From Pseudomonas amygdali (GTDB taxonomy: Bacteria > Pseudomonadota > Gammaproteobacteria > Pseudomonadales > Pseudomonadaceae), in contig NZ_LKBW01000024.1 of assembly GCF_002699855.1 (NCBI RefSeq), positions 1-64,000 of the forward strand: DNA of 64,000 nt. The letters run 5' to 3'. The position numbers and the translations under genes were made by a program. A model generated the notes under the pieces. It had not been told where the DNA came from, did no database searches, and worked only from the letters and a program-made list of their open reading frames with translations. This document shows, one piece after another, positions 20,230-31,584 of this stretch (within the stretch, counting starts at the first letter, position 1; each line of letters starts with the position of its first letter).

Positions 20230-22742
20230 CAGACAGACACCGTACGTTGGCTGACATCATCGACGTGGGCAAAATGGCGCAACGCCAAGCGATCGGACGC
20301 CAGGCCACTGCTGTCGCCAATGCTCTGCAGCAGGTCCGCCAGCCCGTCGAGTACGGCGTCGATACTGCTCTGGCCAAACAAAGGATTCTCCAGGCTGCCC
20401 AGGTCGAACGCGGCAAGACGCTGCGCCAACACCGTCAGGCTGCTGTCACGTGGCGCATCGAACTCGTCGTTCAGGCGGCGCAACGAGCGCTGCACCAGTT
20501 TGAGCTGGAACAGCACCGCATGCGGGTTCTGCTCGTCGAGCAGCAACAGGTCCAGCACCGGAATCAGGTGCGGCACCGCCATGTAGCGCGAGCGATAGGT
20601 GATGCTGCTGTTGCCCAGCTCCAGCAACCACTCCAGCCCGGCTTTCTCCGAGACTGCCGAGCCGCGCAAAAACGCCGCCAGACTGGTGCTGAGAAACTTC
20701 AGGCGCTCGATACGTCGCCCGATCATCAAAAAGCTCCAGCCTTCGTCGCGGGTCATGTCGTCCAGCGCAAAACCGGAAAGCGCTGCCAGAGACATCACCA
20801 GACGGTTGAGGAAATCCAGCAATTCGCCAAAATCCGGCTCGTCGGTTTCCAGGCTCGAGGCTTCGCGCTGCAATTCGACCAGCGCCTGCCAGTTTTCCCG
20901 TGAGAGCTTGCCGCGCACTTGCGAAGCGGCCCACTGCAGACGCTGCAAATTGGCGCGCAGGCTGAACGGCCACTCGTCGCCCAACAGAGCAACCAGCAGG
21001 CGGTCCTTCAACTCTTCGCCCTCCTCGGCTTCGGGCAGCATGCCCAGGCTCTCGGCCAGAGCGACGGCCGCCTGCAACGCGAGGGGATCGTCGTCATCGA
21101 CATAGCGCGTCAACATGATGCGCAGCAGACGAGCACTGTCGTCGCAACGTTCGCAATAACGCCCGAACCAGAACAGGTTCTCCACCACCCGCGACGGCAG
21201 GTAAGGATCACGGCGAATCAGGTCATAGACGCCCAGCGTGCGCTGCCCCTTCCAGGGCTCGCCAAGGTGCGAGCGTTCGCCCAGCACCCAGGTGTCCTTG
21301 CTCGCACCGCCGCGCTGCATCGACACCACGTCGGCATCGGCTTCGGCGGCCACTCGGGTCAGGCCGCCCGGTAGCACGCGATAGCCGTCGAGGCTCGCCA
21401 CTGCGTAGACACGCATGCCGATGGCGCGCGGCTGCAAACCGGTACCATCGGCCTGCAGCACCGGTGCATGAGACAACTGCGCCAGCTCCTGGGCGACGTA
21501 GGCATAGGGGCGCGACTGCATGCGCAGGGCAAGCGCGTTGCGCTGCTCCTCATTCAAATCGCGACCGAACACCGGGGCGAAATGCTGCGAAGGAAATGCA
21601 GGTTTGATCAACAGATCAGGCAGTTTCTCCAGCGCTTGCGCCAGCACGGGCGGTTCTCCGCACCACCAGGTTGCGACCGATGGCAGGATCAGATCTTCGC
21701 CAAACAGGTACTGACTGATTTTCGGCAAAAAGCCCAGCAGGCCAGGCGACTCCAGAACACCACTGCCCAATGCGTTGGCGACCAGCACATTGCCCTGACG
21801 CACAGCCTCCAGCAGCCCCGGCACACCGAGCGCGGAATCGGTACGTAATTCCAGAGGATCGCAGAAGTCGTCGTCCAGACGGCGCATGATCGCGTGAACC
21901 CGACGCAAGCCGCTGAGGGTTTTCAGGTAAACAGTGGCATCGCGTACGGTCAGATCGCCGCCCTCGACCAGCGGATAACCCAACTGCCGCGCTAAATACA
22001 AATGCTCGAAGTAACTTTCGTTGAAACGCCCCGGCGTCAGCAGCACCACCAGAGGCGCCTCGCTGCTGGTCGGTGCCTGCCGGGCAAGCGTCTGTTGCAA
22101 TGCGTCGAAGAAACCCGAGAGGTGCCGGACTTGCAGGTCACGATAGGTTTCCGGCAAGGCACGCGCGACGCTCTGGCGATTTTCCAGCGCATAACCGGCA
22201 CCCGAAGGCGCCTGGGTGCGGTCGGCAGTCACCCACCAGCGCCCGTCCGGGGTGCGTGCCAGATCGACCGCGTACATATGCAGGAACGTGCCTTCTGGAG
22301 GTTTTACGCCCTGACACGGCCACAGAAAGTTGTTATGGCCAAATACCAGTTCAGCGGGCAGCAAGCCATTGGCAATCAGCGTCTGCGGGCCGTAAAGGTC
22401 CGCAAGCACTGCGTTGAGCAGCCGTGCACGCTGGGCAATCCCTGCCGCCACGTGCTGCCACTCATCGGCCGCAATGATGTGCGGCAACAGGTCCAGCTCC
22501 CATGGGCGGTCCGCACCTTTGGGGTCGGCGTAAACGTTATAGGTGACACCGTTTTCCTGGATCTGCCGGGTCAGCAAGGCTTGGCGCTGGATCAGCTGCG
22601 CCGAGGTGCTGCGCTGCATGTGTTCGTACAGACGACGCCAGTGCGGGCGGACGGCACCGTCGGCATCGAGCATTTCGTGGTAAGTACCCTCGGACAGCGG
22701 GTAATGGTCAAGCAGGTCGGGCATGGAAGGCTCGGCAGGCAA
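20229..22742 (-). CDS. Circularly permuted ATP-grasp / alpha-E domain fusion protein
   Basis: 837 residues. The N-terminal half (about 75-490) matches the circularly permuted ATP-grasp family (COG2308), with NGVTYNVYADPKG, the LTPGRFNESYFEHLYLA segment, LILPSVATWWCGEP and LLIKPAF. The C-terminal half (about 510-815) is an alpha-E helical domain (COG2307): VENLFWFGRYCERCDDSARL, SLAALSGF and FLMIGRRIERLKF. In many genomes these are separate genes. ATP-grasp enzymes of this kind are predicted peptide or amide ligases acting with transglutaminases. The start could also be the ATG at 22724. It lies between two transglutaminase-type genes in one operon. Confidence 0.85.
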   Translation of the reverse strand: MPAEPSMPDLLDHYPLSEGTYHEMLDADGAVRPHWRRLYEHMQRSTSAQLIQRQALLTRQIQENGVTYNVYADPKGADRPWELDLLPHIIAADEWQHVAAGIAQRARLLNAVLADLYGPQTLIANGLLPAELVFGHNNFLWPCQGVKPPEGTFLHMYAVDLARTPDGRWWVTADRTQAPSGAGYALENRQSVARALPETYRDLQVRHLSGFFDALQQTLARQAPTSSEAPLVVLLTPGRFNESYFEHLYLARQLGYPLVEGGDLTVRDATVYLKTLSGLRRVHAIMRRLDDDFCDPLELRTDSALGVPGLLEAVRQGNVLVANALGSGVLESPGLLGFLPKISQYLFGEDLILPSVATWWCGEPPVLAQALEKLPDLLIKPAFPSQHFAPVFGRDLNEEQRNALALRMQSRPYAYVAQELAQLSHAPVLQADGTGLQPRAIGMRVYAVASLDGYRVLPGGLTRVAAEADADVVSMQRGGASKDTWVLGERSHLGEPWKGQRTLGVYDLIRRDPYLPSRVVENLFWFGRYCERCDDSARLLRIMLTRYVDDDDPLALQAAVALAESLGMLPEAEEGEELKDRLLVALLGDEWPFSLRANLQRLQWAASQVRGKLSRENWQALVELQREASSLETDEPDFGELLDFLNRLVMSLAALSGFALDDMTRDEGWSFLMIGRRIERLKFLSTSLAAFLRGSAVSEKAGLEWLLELGNSSITYRSRYMAVPHLIPVLDLLLLDEQNPHAVLFQLKLVQRSLRRLNDEFDAPRDSSLTVLAQRLAAFDLGSLENPLFGQSSIDAVLDGLADLLQSIGDSSGLASDRLALRHFAHVDDVSQRTVSV

Positions 22743-22813
22743 CGTAAGGACTTCAGATTAGTGCAGTCAGATGTCACGTCCGTGTGCATCTGACGCACAG
22801 AGCCACTGTTTTT

Positions 22814-25800
22814 CTAATGCAGACGCATATCCAGCGTCATCGGCAGCTCGTCGTTAATGTTGAGCGACGGAACGTCCAGTTTGCCCGGGGTGTGACCGAT
22901 GCGGAAGAAACGTGACAGGCGACGACTTTCCGCTTCGTTGGCGTTGACCGGCAAGGTTTCGTAGTTACGGCCGCCCGGATGGGCGACATGATACTCGCAG
23001 CCACCCAGCGAGCGGTGCATCCAGGTATCGAGCAGATCAAAAACCAGTGGCGCATGCACGCCGATGGTCGGTTGCAGGCAGTTGGCCGGTTGCCAGGCGC
23101 GATAACGCACACCCGCGACGAACTCGCCAACCCGTCCAGTGGGCTGCAAAGGCACCGCGACGCCGTTGCAGGTCAATACGTAGCGCTGCGGTGGTAGCCC
23201 GCTGAGATGCACCTGCAAGCGCTCCAGCGACGAATCGACGTAGCGCACCGCGCCACCGGCCGAGCCTTCTTCACCTAGAACGTGCCAGGGCTCCAGCGCC
23301 TGCCGCAGCTCCAGCTCGATGCCATTGACGGCGTAATCACCCACTTTCGGAAAGCGAAACTCCAAATGCGCAGAGAACCAGTCGGCCTGCACCGGGTAGC
23401 CTGCCGAGTTGAGGTCGGCGACCACATCGGCGAAATCCTGCTCGATGAAGTGCAGCAGCATGAAGCGATCATGCAATTGCGTGCCCCAGCGTGCCAGCTT
23501 GGCCGGTGCATAGGGTTCACGCCAGAAACGCGCCACCAGTGCGCGTAGCAGTAACTGCTGCGCCAGGCTCATGCGCGCATGCGGCGGCATCTCGAAGGCA
23601 CGCAGCTCCAGCAGGCCAAGACGCCCGGTCGCACCATCGGGCGAGTACAGCTTGTCGATACAGAATTCGGCGCGATGGGTATTGCCGGTGACGTCGATCA
23701 ACAGATTGCGCAACAGACGATCGACGATCCACGGCGCGACTTCTTCACCAGGCTCCGGCATCTGCGCGAAGGCGATTTCCATTTCATAAAGCGAGTCGTT
23801 GCGCGCCTCATCGATGCGTGGTGCCTGGGACGTCGGGCCGATGAACAGGCCGGAAAACAGATACGACAGCGAAGGATGGTTGTGCCAATAGCTGATCAGA
23901 CTGCGCAGCAGGTCTGGACGACGCAAAAACGGCGAATCCGCCGGTGTCGCACCGCCCAGCACGAAGTGGTTGCCGCCGCCTGTGCCGGTGTGGCGGCCGT
24001 CGATCATGAATTTCTCTGTGGTCAGACGTGTGAGACGCGCCTGCTCGTAAAGAAACTCGGTGCGCTCGACCAACTCGTCCCAACTGGCGGACGGCTGCAC
24101 GTTGACCTCGATCACACCAGGGTCCGGGGTAATGCGGAAGTTACACAGACGCGGATCGCTCGGTGGCTCGTAGCCTTCCAGCAGAATCGGGCATTGCAGT
24201 TCTTCAGCGGTCGCTTCGATCACGGCCACCAGTTCAAGGTATTCCTCAAGCTTTTGCAGTGGCGGCATAAACAGATACAGACGCCCGTCGCGCGCTTCGG
24301 CACACAGCGCCGTACGGGTCAGCCAGACGGCCGACTCGTCGATCTTCGGCGGGCGCTCGGCGTCCGTGTCTGTGGACTTGAGCGCTGAGGTCAACGAGTC
24401 GCTGTCGGCAAGCTCCGGGAAGTCCTGGTTATGATCGGTCGGATGAGTGAACGGGTACTCCGCCGCCTTGACCCAGGGTTGCGAGGCCAATGGCAGGCGA
24501 TAGCCCAGCGCGGAATCACCCGGCACCAGACGGCAGTGTTCGTCACGCAAGTACCAGCGGCCACTCTGCCAGCTATCGCCGCCTGCATTACGGGCCAACG
24601 GCAGGACCTGACCAATCATCTTGTCCAGCCCCTGAGCGAATACCTTGCGCAGACGCGCGCGCTCCAGCTCATCACCCAGCCGCGAGTCTTCGGCAGTCAC
24701 GTTGACTGGCAATGCGCCTTCGCGCCACAGGTAGTAGAAATTGTCTTCGTAAGCCGGAAAAACGAAACGGGCCGGTAGTTTCAGACGCTCGGCAACGCTG
24801 GCCAGAAAGCGCCCGGCCAGCTCGCCGGTAGCGCCGTAATCCTGGGTTTCATCGGCGATCAGCGCATTGTTGCGCCAGACCGGTTTGCCATCCTTGCGCC
24901 AGAAACAGTTCAGTGACCAGCGTGGCAACTGTTCGCCCGGATACCATTTGCCCTGGCCAAAATGCACGATCCCCAGTGGCGCGTAATGCGCGCGCATGCG
25001 CTGAAACAGCTCGGCAGACAGCTCGCGCTTGCGAGGCCCCAGCGCAGCCGTGTTCCATTCGGCACCGTCGCGATCATCGATGGACACGAACGTCGGTTCG
25101 CCGCCCATGGTCAGGCGCACGTCGTCACGGGTCAGGTCCGCGTCGATCTGTCGGCCGAGGGACTGAATGTCCTGCCATTGCTCTTCGGTGTACGGCTTGG
25201 TGACCCGCGGGGCCTCCCAGATGCGCTCGACCGACATTTCGTGGCTGAAATCGGTTTCGCACGGCTCGACCAGACCGCTGATCGGCGCTGCGGAAGACGG
25301 TTCCGGGCTGCACGCCAGCGGAATATGCCCTTCGCCTGCAAAGAGGCCGGAAGTAGCATCCAGACCGACCCAGCCAGCACCCGGCAGATAGACCTCGCAC
25401 CAGGCATGCAGGTCGGTGAAGTCGACATCAGTGCCCGACGGCCCGTCCAGCGCCTCGACATCGGCCTTGAGCTGGATGAGATAGCCCGATACAAATCGCG
25501 CCGCCATACCCAGATGGCGCAACAGTTGCACCAGCAGCCACGCGGAGTCACGGCAAGAACCTGAAGCGTTTTCCAGGGTGAATTCCGGGGTCTGCACACC
25601 CGGTTCCATACGGATCAGGTAAGCGACATCCTGACTCAGGCGCTGGTTGAGACCCACCAGAAAGTCGATGGCGGGTATCGGCTCGCGACTGATGCTGTCC
25701 AGATACGCCTGAAATCTTGGGGTCAGCGGCAGTTTTTCCAGGTACGGCGCCAGCTCGCGCTGTTCTTCGCTGGCATAGGTGAAGGGGATGTTTTCGGCGT

Positions 25801-26092
25801 AAGGCTCCAGAAAGAAGTCGAACGGATTGAACACCGCCATCTCGGCGACCAGATCGACCTCGACGCGAAATTCCCTGGTCTTTTCCGGGAAGACCAGACG
25901 CGCCAGGTAATTACCTTGAGGGTCCTGCTGCCAGTTGATGAAGTGGTTTTCAGGCAGGACTTTCAGCGAATACGACAGTACGCGCGTGCGGCTGTGAGCG
26001 GCCGGGCGCAGGCGAACGATCTGAGGACCCAGTTCGACCGCGCGTTCGTAGCGATAGTGCGTGACATGGTGCAAGGCAATATGAATCGACAC
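22814..26092 (-). CDS. Large transglutaminase / DUF2126 protein
   Basis: 1092 residues. The N-terminal Bact_transglu_N domain (about 1-85) is followed by a transglutaminase core with C180 (SGSCRDSAWLL), H229 (LHAWCEVY) and D245 (GLDATSGL) intact. From about residue 300 onward is the DUF2126 region (LTMGGEPTFVS, GKWYPGEQLPRW, GTGGGNHFVLGG), which resembles amidoligase-type sequences. The GTG at 26092 is chosen because a perfect AGGAGG lies 6 nt upstream and SIHIALHHVTHYRYER matches family N-termini; the ATG at 26134 lacks this. It heads the three-gene cluster and probably acts with the ATP-grasp/alpha-E protein on an unknown peptide. Confidence 0.85.
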   Translation of the reverse strand: MSIHIALHHVTHYRYERAVELGPQIVRLRPAAHSRTRVLSYSLKVLPENHFINWQQDPQGNYLARLVFPEKTREFRVEVDLVAEMAVFNPFDFFLEPYAENIPFTYASEEQRELAPYLEKLPLTPRFQAYLDSISREPIPAIDFLVGLNQRLSQDVAYLIRMEPGVQTPEFTLENASGSCRDSAWLLVQLLRHLGMAARFVSGYLIQLKADVEALDGPSGTDVDFTDLHAWCEVYLPGAGWVGLDATSGLFAGEGHIPLACSPEPSSAAPISGLVEPCETDFSHEMSVERIWEAPRVTKPYTEEQWQDIQSLGRQIDADLTRDDVRLTMGGEPTFVSIDDRDGAEWNTAALGPRKRELSAELFQRMRAHYAPLGIVHFGQGKWYPGEQLPRWSLNCFWRKDGKPVWRNNALIADETQDYGATGELAGRFLASVAERLKLPARFVFPAYEDNFYYLWREGALPVNVTAEDSRLGDELERARLRKVFAQGLDKMIGQVLPLARNAGGDSWQSGRWYLRDEHCRLVPGDSALGYRLPLASQPWVKAAEYPFTHPTDHNQDFPELADSDSLTSALKSTDTDAERPPKIDESAVWLTRTALCAEARDGRLYLFMPPLQKLEEYLELVAVIEATAEELQCPILLEGYEPPSDPRLCNFRITPDPGVIEVNVQPSASWDELVERTEFLYEQARLTRLTTEKFMIDGRHTGTGGGNHFVLGGATPADSPFLRRPDLLRSLISYWHNHPSLSYLFSGLFIGPTSQAPRIDEARNDSLYEMEIAFAQMPEPGEEVAPWIVDRLLRNLLIDVTGNTHRAEFCIDKLYSPDGATGRLGLLELRAFEMPPHARMSLAQQLLLRALVARFWREPYAPAKLARWGTQLHDRFMLLHFIEQDFADVVADLNSAGYPVQADWFSAHLEFRFPKVGDYAVNGIELELRQALEPWHVLGEEGSAGGAVRYVDSSLERLQVHLSGLPPQRYVLTCNGVAVPLQPTGRVGEFVAGVRYRAWQPANCLQPTIGVHAPLVFDLLDTWMHRSLGGCEYHVAHPGGRNYETLPVNANEAESRRLSRFFRIGHTPGKLDVPSLNINDELPMTLDMRLH

Positions 26093-26365
26093 GGCGTGCC
26101 TCCTGCGAGCCTGAACGGTAATTGAGCCGCGCAAGACTTATGCCATCCGGTCAAAGTCGTGCGCCAACGAGAGTGACATTCCCCGCCCGATCAGGCGCAG
26201 CACCATAATTGTGCTCGCCTGAACTGAAGGTGCAAGGGTCGCACGGAAACGGGGCGCACAGGGCAATAAGGTTGGACCCGCACGCAATATTTACTTAGTG
26301 CCACAGCCAGATTGATGCCTGATTACATCGTCCTCCAATGATTAACCATTATCGGAGCACTTGTA

Positions 26366-29110
26366 ATGACACAGCTAAATCCCGCGCAACAACCGCTTTC
26401 AGAACCGACCCAGGCTGTCGACGCTCACATCGACCTCATGGATCCGGCCGAAAGTGCTGACTACGAGACGACACGAAAAGCATTGCTTGCGGTAATGCAG
26501 AGCAGCAATGCCCCTATCAGCCTTGAAGACATACGGATCAAGCCAGATCCAGCGTCCGGATTCGGCGAATACTGCGCTGAGAACGCGGCTCTGCCTGCAC
26601 CGCTCCAAGCCGAAAAGCAGGAGTTGCCGTTTCAGATAGACAGCGATGGCAGCGTCAGCCTGGCATTGATGCTGAGCTACAACTACGGGTTGTCGCTTCC
26701 ACCATCGCCTGACAAAACGGTAATCAAAACCCTGCTCAATACGCTGGCAGAACTTCGCGCCAGTCAGGAATTGGGGCTTATTGATCAGTTCGACATCAAG
26801 GTCATGCTGACACCGAAAAATCTGCAGGACCTGAAACGAGCCCGCACCGAGTACCTGGGCAACAAAGGTGGCACGCTGCTAAGCAAGCTGGGTGCTGAAA
26901 TCATTGCCTCCTGTCCACTGGCAGATGTGCAGGACTCCCCAGTGGCGGTTATGGCCCGGGTTCTCAGATCCGGACCGGCAAGGGCATTGGGACAAACGCT
27001 GCTGGCACAACTTGATCGACCTGAGGGAGAAACGTCCGCGTCCCTGATGACACTCATGGACCGAATTTTATGGCATGCCATCAGCAGCGATCTTCAGCAA
27101 CCTGAGGATCGAAAGCCTGGAGAAATTGCCGGCTACACATTCTCCAGAACAGAAAACCTGGGGCGTAGCCACGCTGACATCCTGAACGATATGCACAGCC
27201 ACCTGATCAACACGGGCAAAGCGGCGTCGATCAACGAAGCAATACTCGCACGCGTCATACTGGCACTGGAGAACTGCCCTGAATGGCTGGTCAACGGTGT
27301 TCCCGACGATCTGCCATATGGTTGTACTGAAGTGTGGGTCAATTTTCAGCATGGGGTCACCCTTGCGGAAGCCATCGAGTTTGGTTCTTCACGCTGGATG
27401 AGCTTTGACGACCTGATCGAACTGCCAGTGATCTTCAACAAAAAGATGGACACCGAAGAACAGCAGGCAGCCTATCTCACAACCCGCCTGCCCATCCTTC
27501 TGGCATGGGCGCAGGCCAACGGTTATATCCGTATTCAGGGCAACCTGCCTTATTCTGAACAAGAGATAGCACAGGCAGTCAGCGCGTTCGAAGAATCCGA
27601 AACCGAATCACTTGAAGCTGTGAATGCACTGGTTCGCACAGCGCCAGAACGCAAGGCGATGGCCATCGTCGCCATGACAGAAGCGCGAAGGACGCCTGCA
27701 ATTCAACAGATACTTGAGCAGGAAGATTACCCATTCCCGCCCATTGATCTACGCCCCAGGCTGGCAGTGCTACGGAAAAGCCATACGCCTGTCTATCGCG
27801 ATCATAAAGGCACCCTCTCAGCATCCAATCTGCCCTATAACGCTTACGGCATAAAACACGATTCGTCGTCGTTGCTGGATGTCTACATGGCCGGTGAAAA
27901 CATTGATGACTGGAGACTGCCGGGGCGCGACAGCACGGAAGGCCTGCTTCCCATAAACCGTGAAATGCAGTTGCTGTACAAGGCGCTGCCAGACATCAAT
28001 CAACAATTCGAGCATGAGTTTCAGGCTTATCTGGCTGATGCCCGCAAGGCTTACGCGACAATCATTAAAAAGTTGCTGACTCAACTGCCTTTCAAGCATC
28101 GCCTGGCCATCGAAAATGGTGCCGTATCACTCTACTCGCTCAGACTACCGACCCAAGACCTGATGGCTGTTGCAGAAAGCGAGAAGCATCGAGAACCACT
28201 GCGAGGCCGCGCCGGTTTTATCATTGAGGCTGTCTACGAAGGCAAAACAAGGTTCTACGAAGTTTTCCCGCTGTTGATGATGGTGCGTTATCGCCCTGAT
28301 CTGAAGGCGCTTATCGAGAATGGTGTACCCGGGATCGAGTTCTGGACGATTACATCCACAATCCCGACGCCGGTGATTGTCAATAAGGGAAGAACATTGC
28401 CGTTTGATCAAAACGCCTACCTGCGCGGCGATGAACCGCGTGATGGCGCGACCGCCACCATGATTGCAGAAATTGTTGGCGAGCCATTCGGCCCATCGAA
28501 CACTGAGACAGCCCTGCATATGCCCATAACCACGTTTTCAAAAAGCTGTACCGGCATCGCCAGTATTGTCTACAGCCAGTTGTTCTACGTTAATGAGGAT
28601 GACCTTTATGCACAATGCAAAGGCATTACCAAAATAGAAAAGGACAAAAGCGCGCCCGGGGCTATCGAAGAGATAACCAATATCCTGATATCTCTGACGC
28701 CCTGGCCCGAATTCAAAAGCCTCCTGTCCGGAGAGAAAAACCGCATGAGGGCAGGAGCACTAGGGCTGACGGTCTACATGATTCCGTACGGTGGCTTCGC
28801 CGGAAAGCTGCTTGCAGGTACTGCAAAGGTCGCCACGCGTTTAGGCAAAAAGCTGATAGCCCGAGTTGGCAAAGTTCATGTTTCGAAATTGCTCATGAAA
28901 ACGCGCATTACACTCAGAGGTACCACCTCGATCAATATCAGGTCAGCCCCTGACGTGACGGGGGAAGTATTGACTGGCGTCTCGCAATTCGTCATGAAGC
29001 ACGTCACCTGGAAGTTTTTGGCGATAAACGTAGGCAAGGGTTACAGTCGCAGACTGATCGCCAGTATGGGCACGCAGGAGCCTCAAGCTGAAGAGCAAAA
29101 GGCTACCTGA
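26366..29110 (+). CDS. Large orphan protein resembling Pseudomonas dermonecrotic-toxin-like (DUF6543) proteins
   Basis: 914 residues with no signal peptide. The region from about 545 to 640 has QFEHEFQAYLADARKAY, LAIENGAVSLYSLR and RGRAGFIIEAVYEGKTRFYE, which resembles DUF6543/dermonecrotic-toxin-domain proteins as I remember them. A hydrophobic, glycine-rich stretch with a following basic segment lies near 798-840 (AGALGLTVYMIPYGGFAGKL). NIRSAPDVTGEVL near 873 resembles an SH3b turn but may be chance. GC content looks lower than in its neighbours, suggesting transfer. No hrp box or secretion partner is visible. It is convergent with ygiQ, 51 bp away. The function is not established. Confidence 0.6.
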   Translation: MTQLNPAQQPLSEPTQAVDAHIDLMDPAESADYETTRKALLAVMQSSNAPISLEDIRIKPDPASGFGEYCAENAALPAPLQAEKQELPFQIDSDGSVSLALMLSYNYGLSLPPSPDKTVIKTLLNTLAELRASQELGLIDQFDIKVMLTPKNLQDLKRARTEYLGNKGGTLLSKLGAEIIASCPLADVQDSPVAVMARVLRSGPARALGQTLLAQLDRPEGETSASLMTLMDRILWHAISSDLQQPEDRKPGEIAGYTFSRTENLGRSHADILNDMHSHLINTGKAASINEAILARVILALENCPEWLVNGVPDDLPYGCTEVWVNFQHGVTLAEAIEFGSSRWMSFDDLIELPVIFNKKMDTEEQQAAYLTTRLPILLAWAQANGYIRIQGNLPYSEQEIAQAVSAFEESETESLEAVNALVRTAPERKAMAIVAMTEARRTPAIQQILEQEDYPFPPIDLRPRLAVLRKSHTPVYRDHKGTLSASNLPYNAYGIKHDSSSLLDVYMAGENIDDWRLPGRDSTEGLLPINREMQLLYKALPDINQQFEHEFQAYLADARKAYATIIKKLLTQLPFKHRLAIENGAVSLYSLRLPTQDLMAVAESEKHREPLRGRAGFIIEAVYEGKTRFYEVFPLLMMVRYRPDLKALIENGVPGIEFWTITSTIPTPVIVNKGRTLPFDQNAYLRGDEPRDGATATMIAEIVGEPFGPSNTETALHMPITTFSKSCTGIASIVYSQLFYVNEDDLYAQCKGITKIEKDKSAPGAIEEITNILISLTPWPEFKSLLSGEKNRMRAGALGLTVYMIPYGGFAGKLLAGTAKVATRLGKKLIARVGKVHVSKLLMKTRITLRGTTSINIRSAPDVTGEVLTGVSQFVMKHVTWKFLAINVGKGYSRRLIASMGTQEPQAEEQKAT

Positions 29111-29131
29111 CCTGAAGAACAGCCCAGCAGC

Positions 29132-29147
29132 AGGTACAAGCGTACCT
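29132..29147. terminator. Small hairpin between the convergent toxin-like gene and ygiQ
   Basis: Stem AGGTAC/GTACCT with loop AAGC in the 51-bp convergent gap. Short, without a U-tract; only a weak candidate. Confidence 0.25.
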
Positions 29148-29161
29148 ACGGCCCATAGCTA

Positions 29162-31477
<2,316 letters not shown>

Positions 31478-31584
31478 GTTCAGGACCTACGTTTGCACGT
31501 TGGAAAAATCGCGGGCGCGGAATATAGCACATTTTTTGATCAAACCCGACGACAGTGGTCGGATTTGATGAGCCTGACCTCGGG

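Noticed and set aside
26270-26365. hrp box (GGAACC-N15/16-CCACNNA) upstream of the toxin-like gene
   Set aside because: The nearest candidate, GGACCC followed by CCACAGC, has a mismatched first half and a spacing of about 21 bp.
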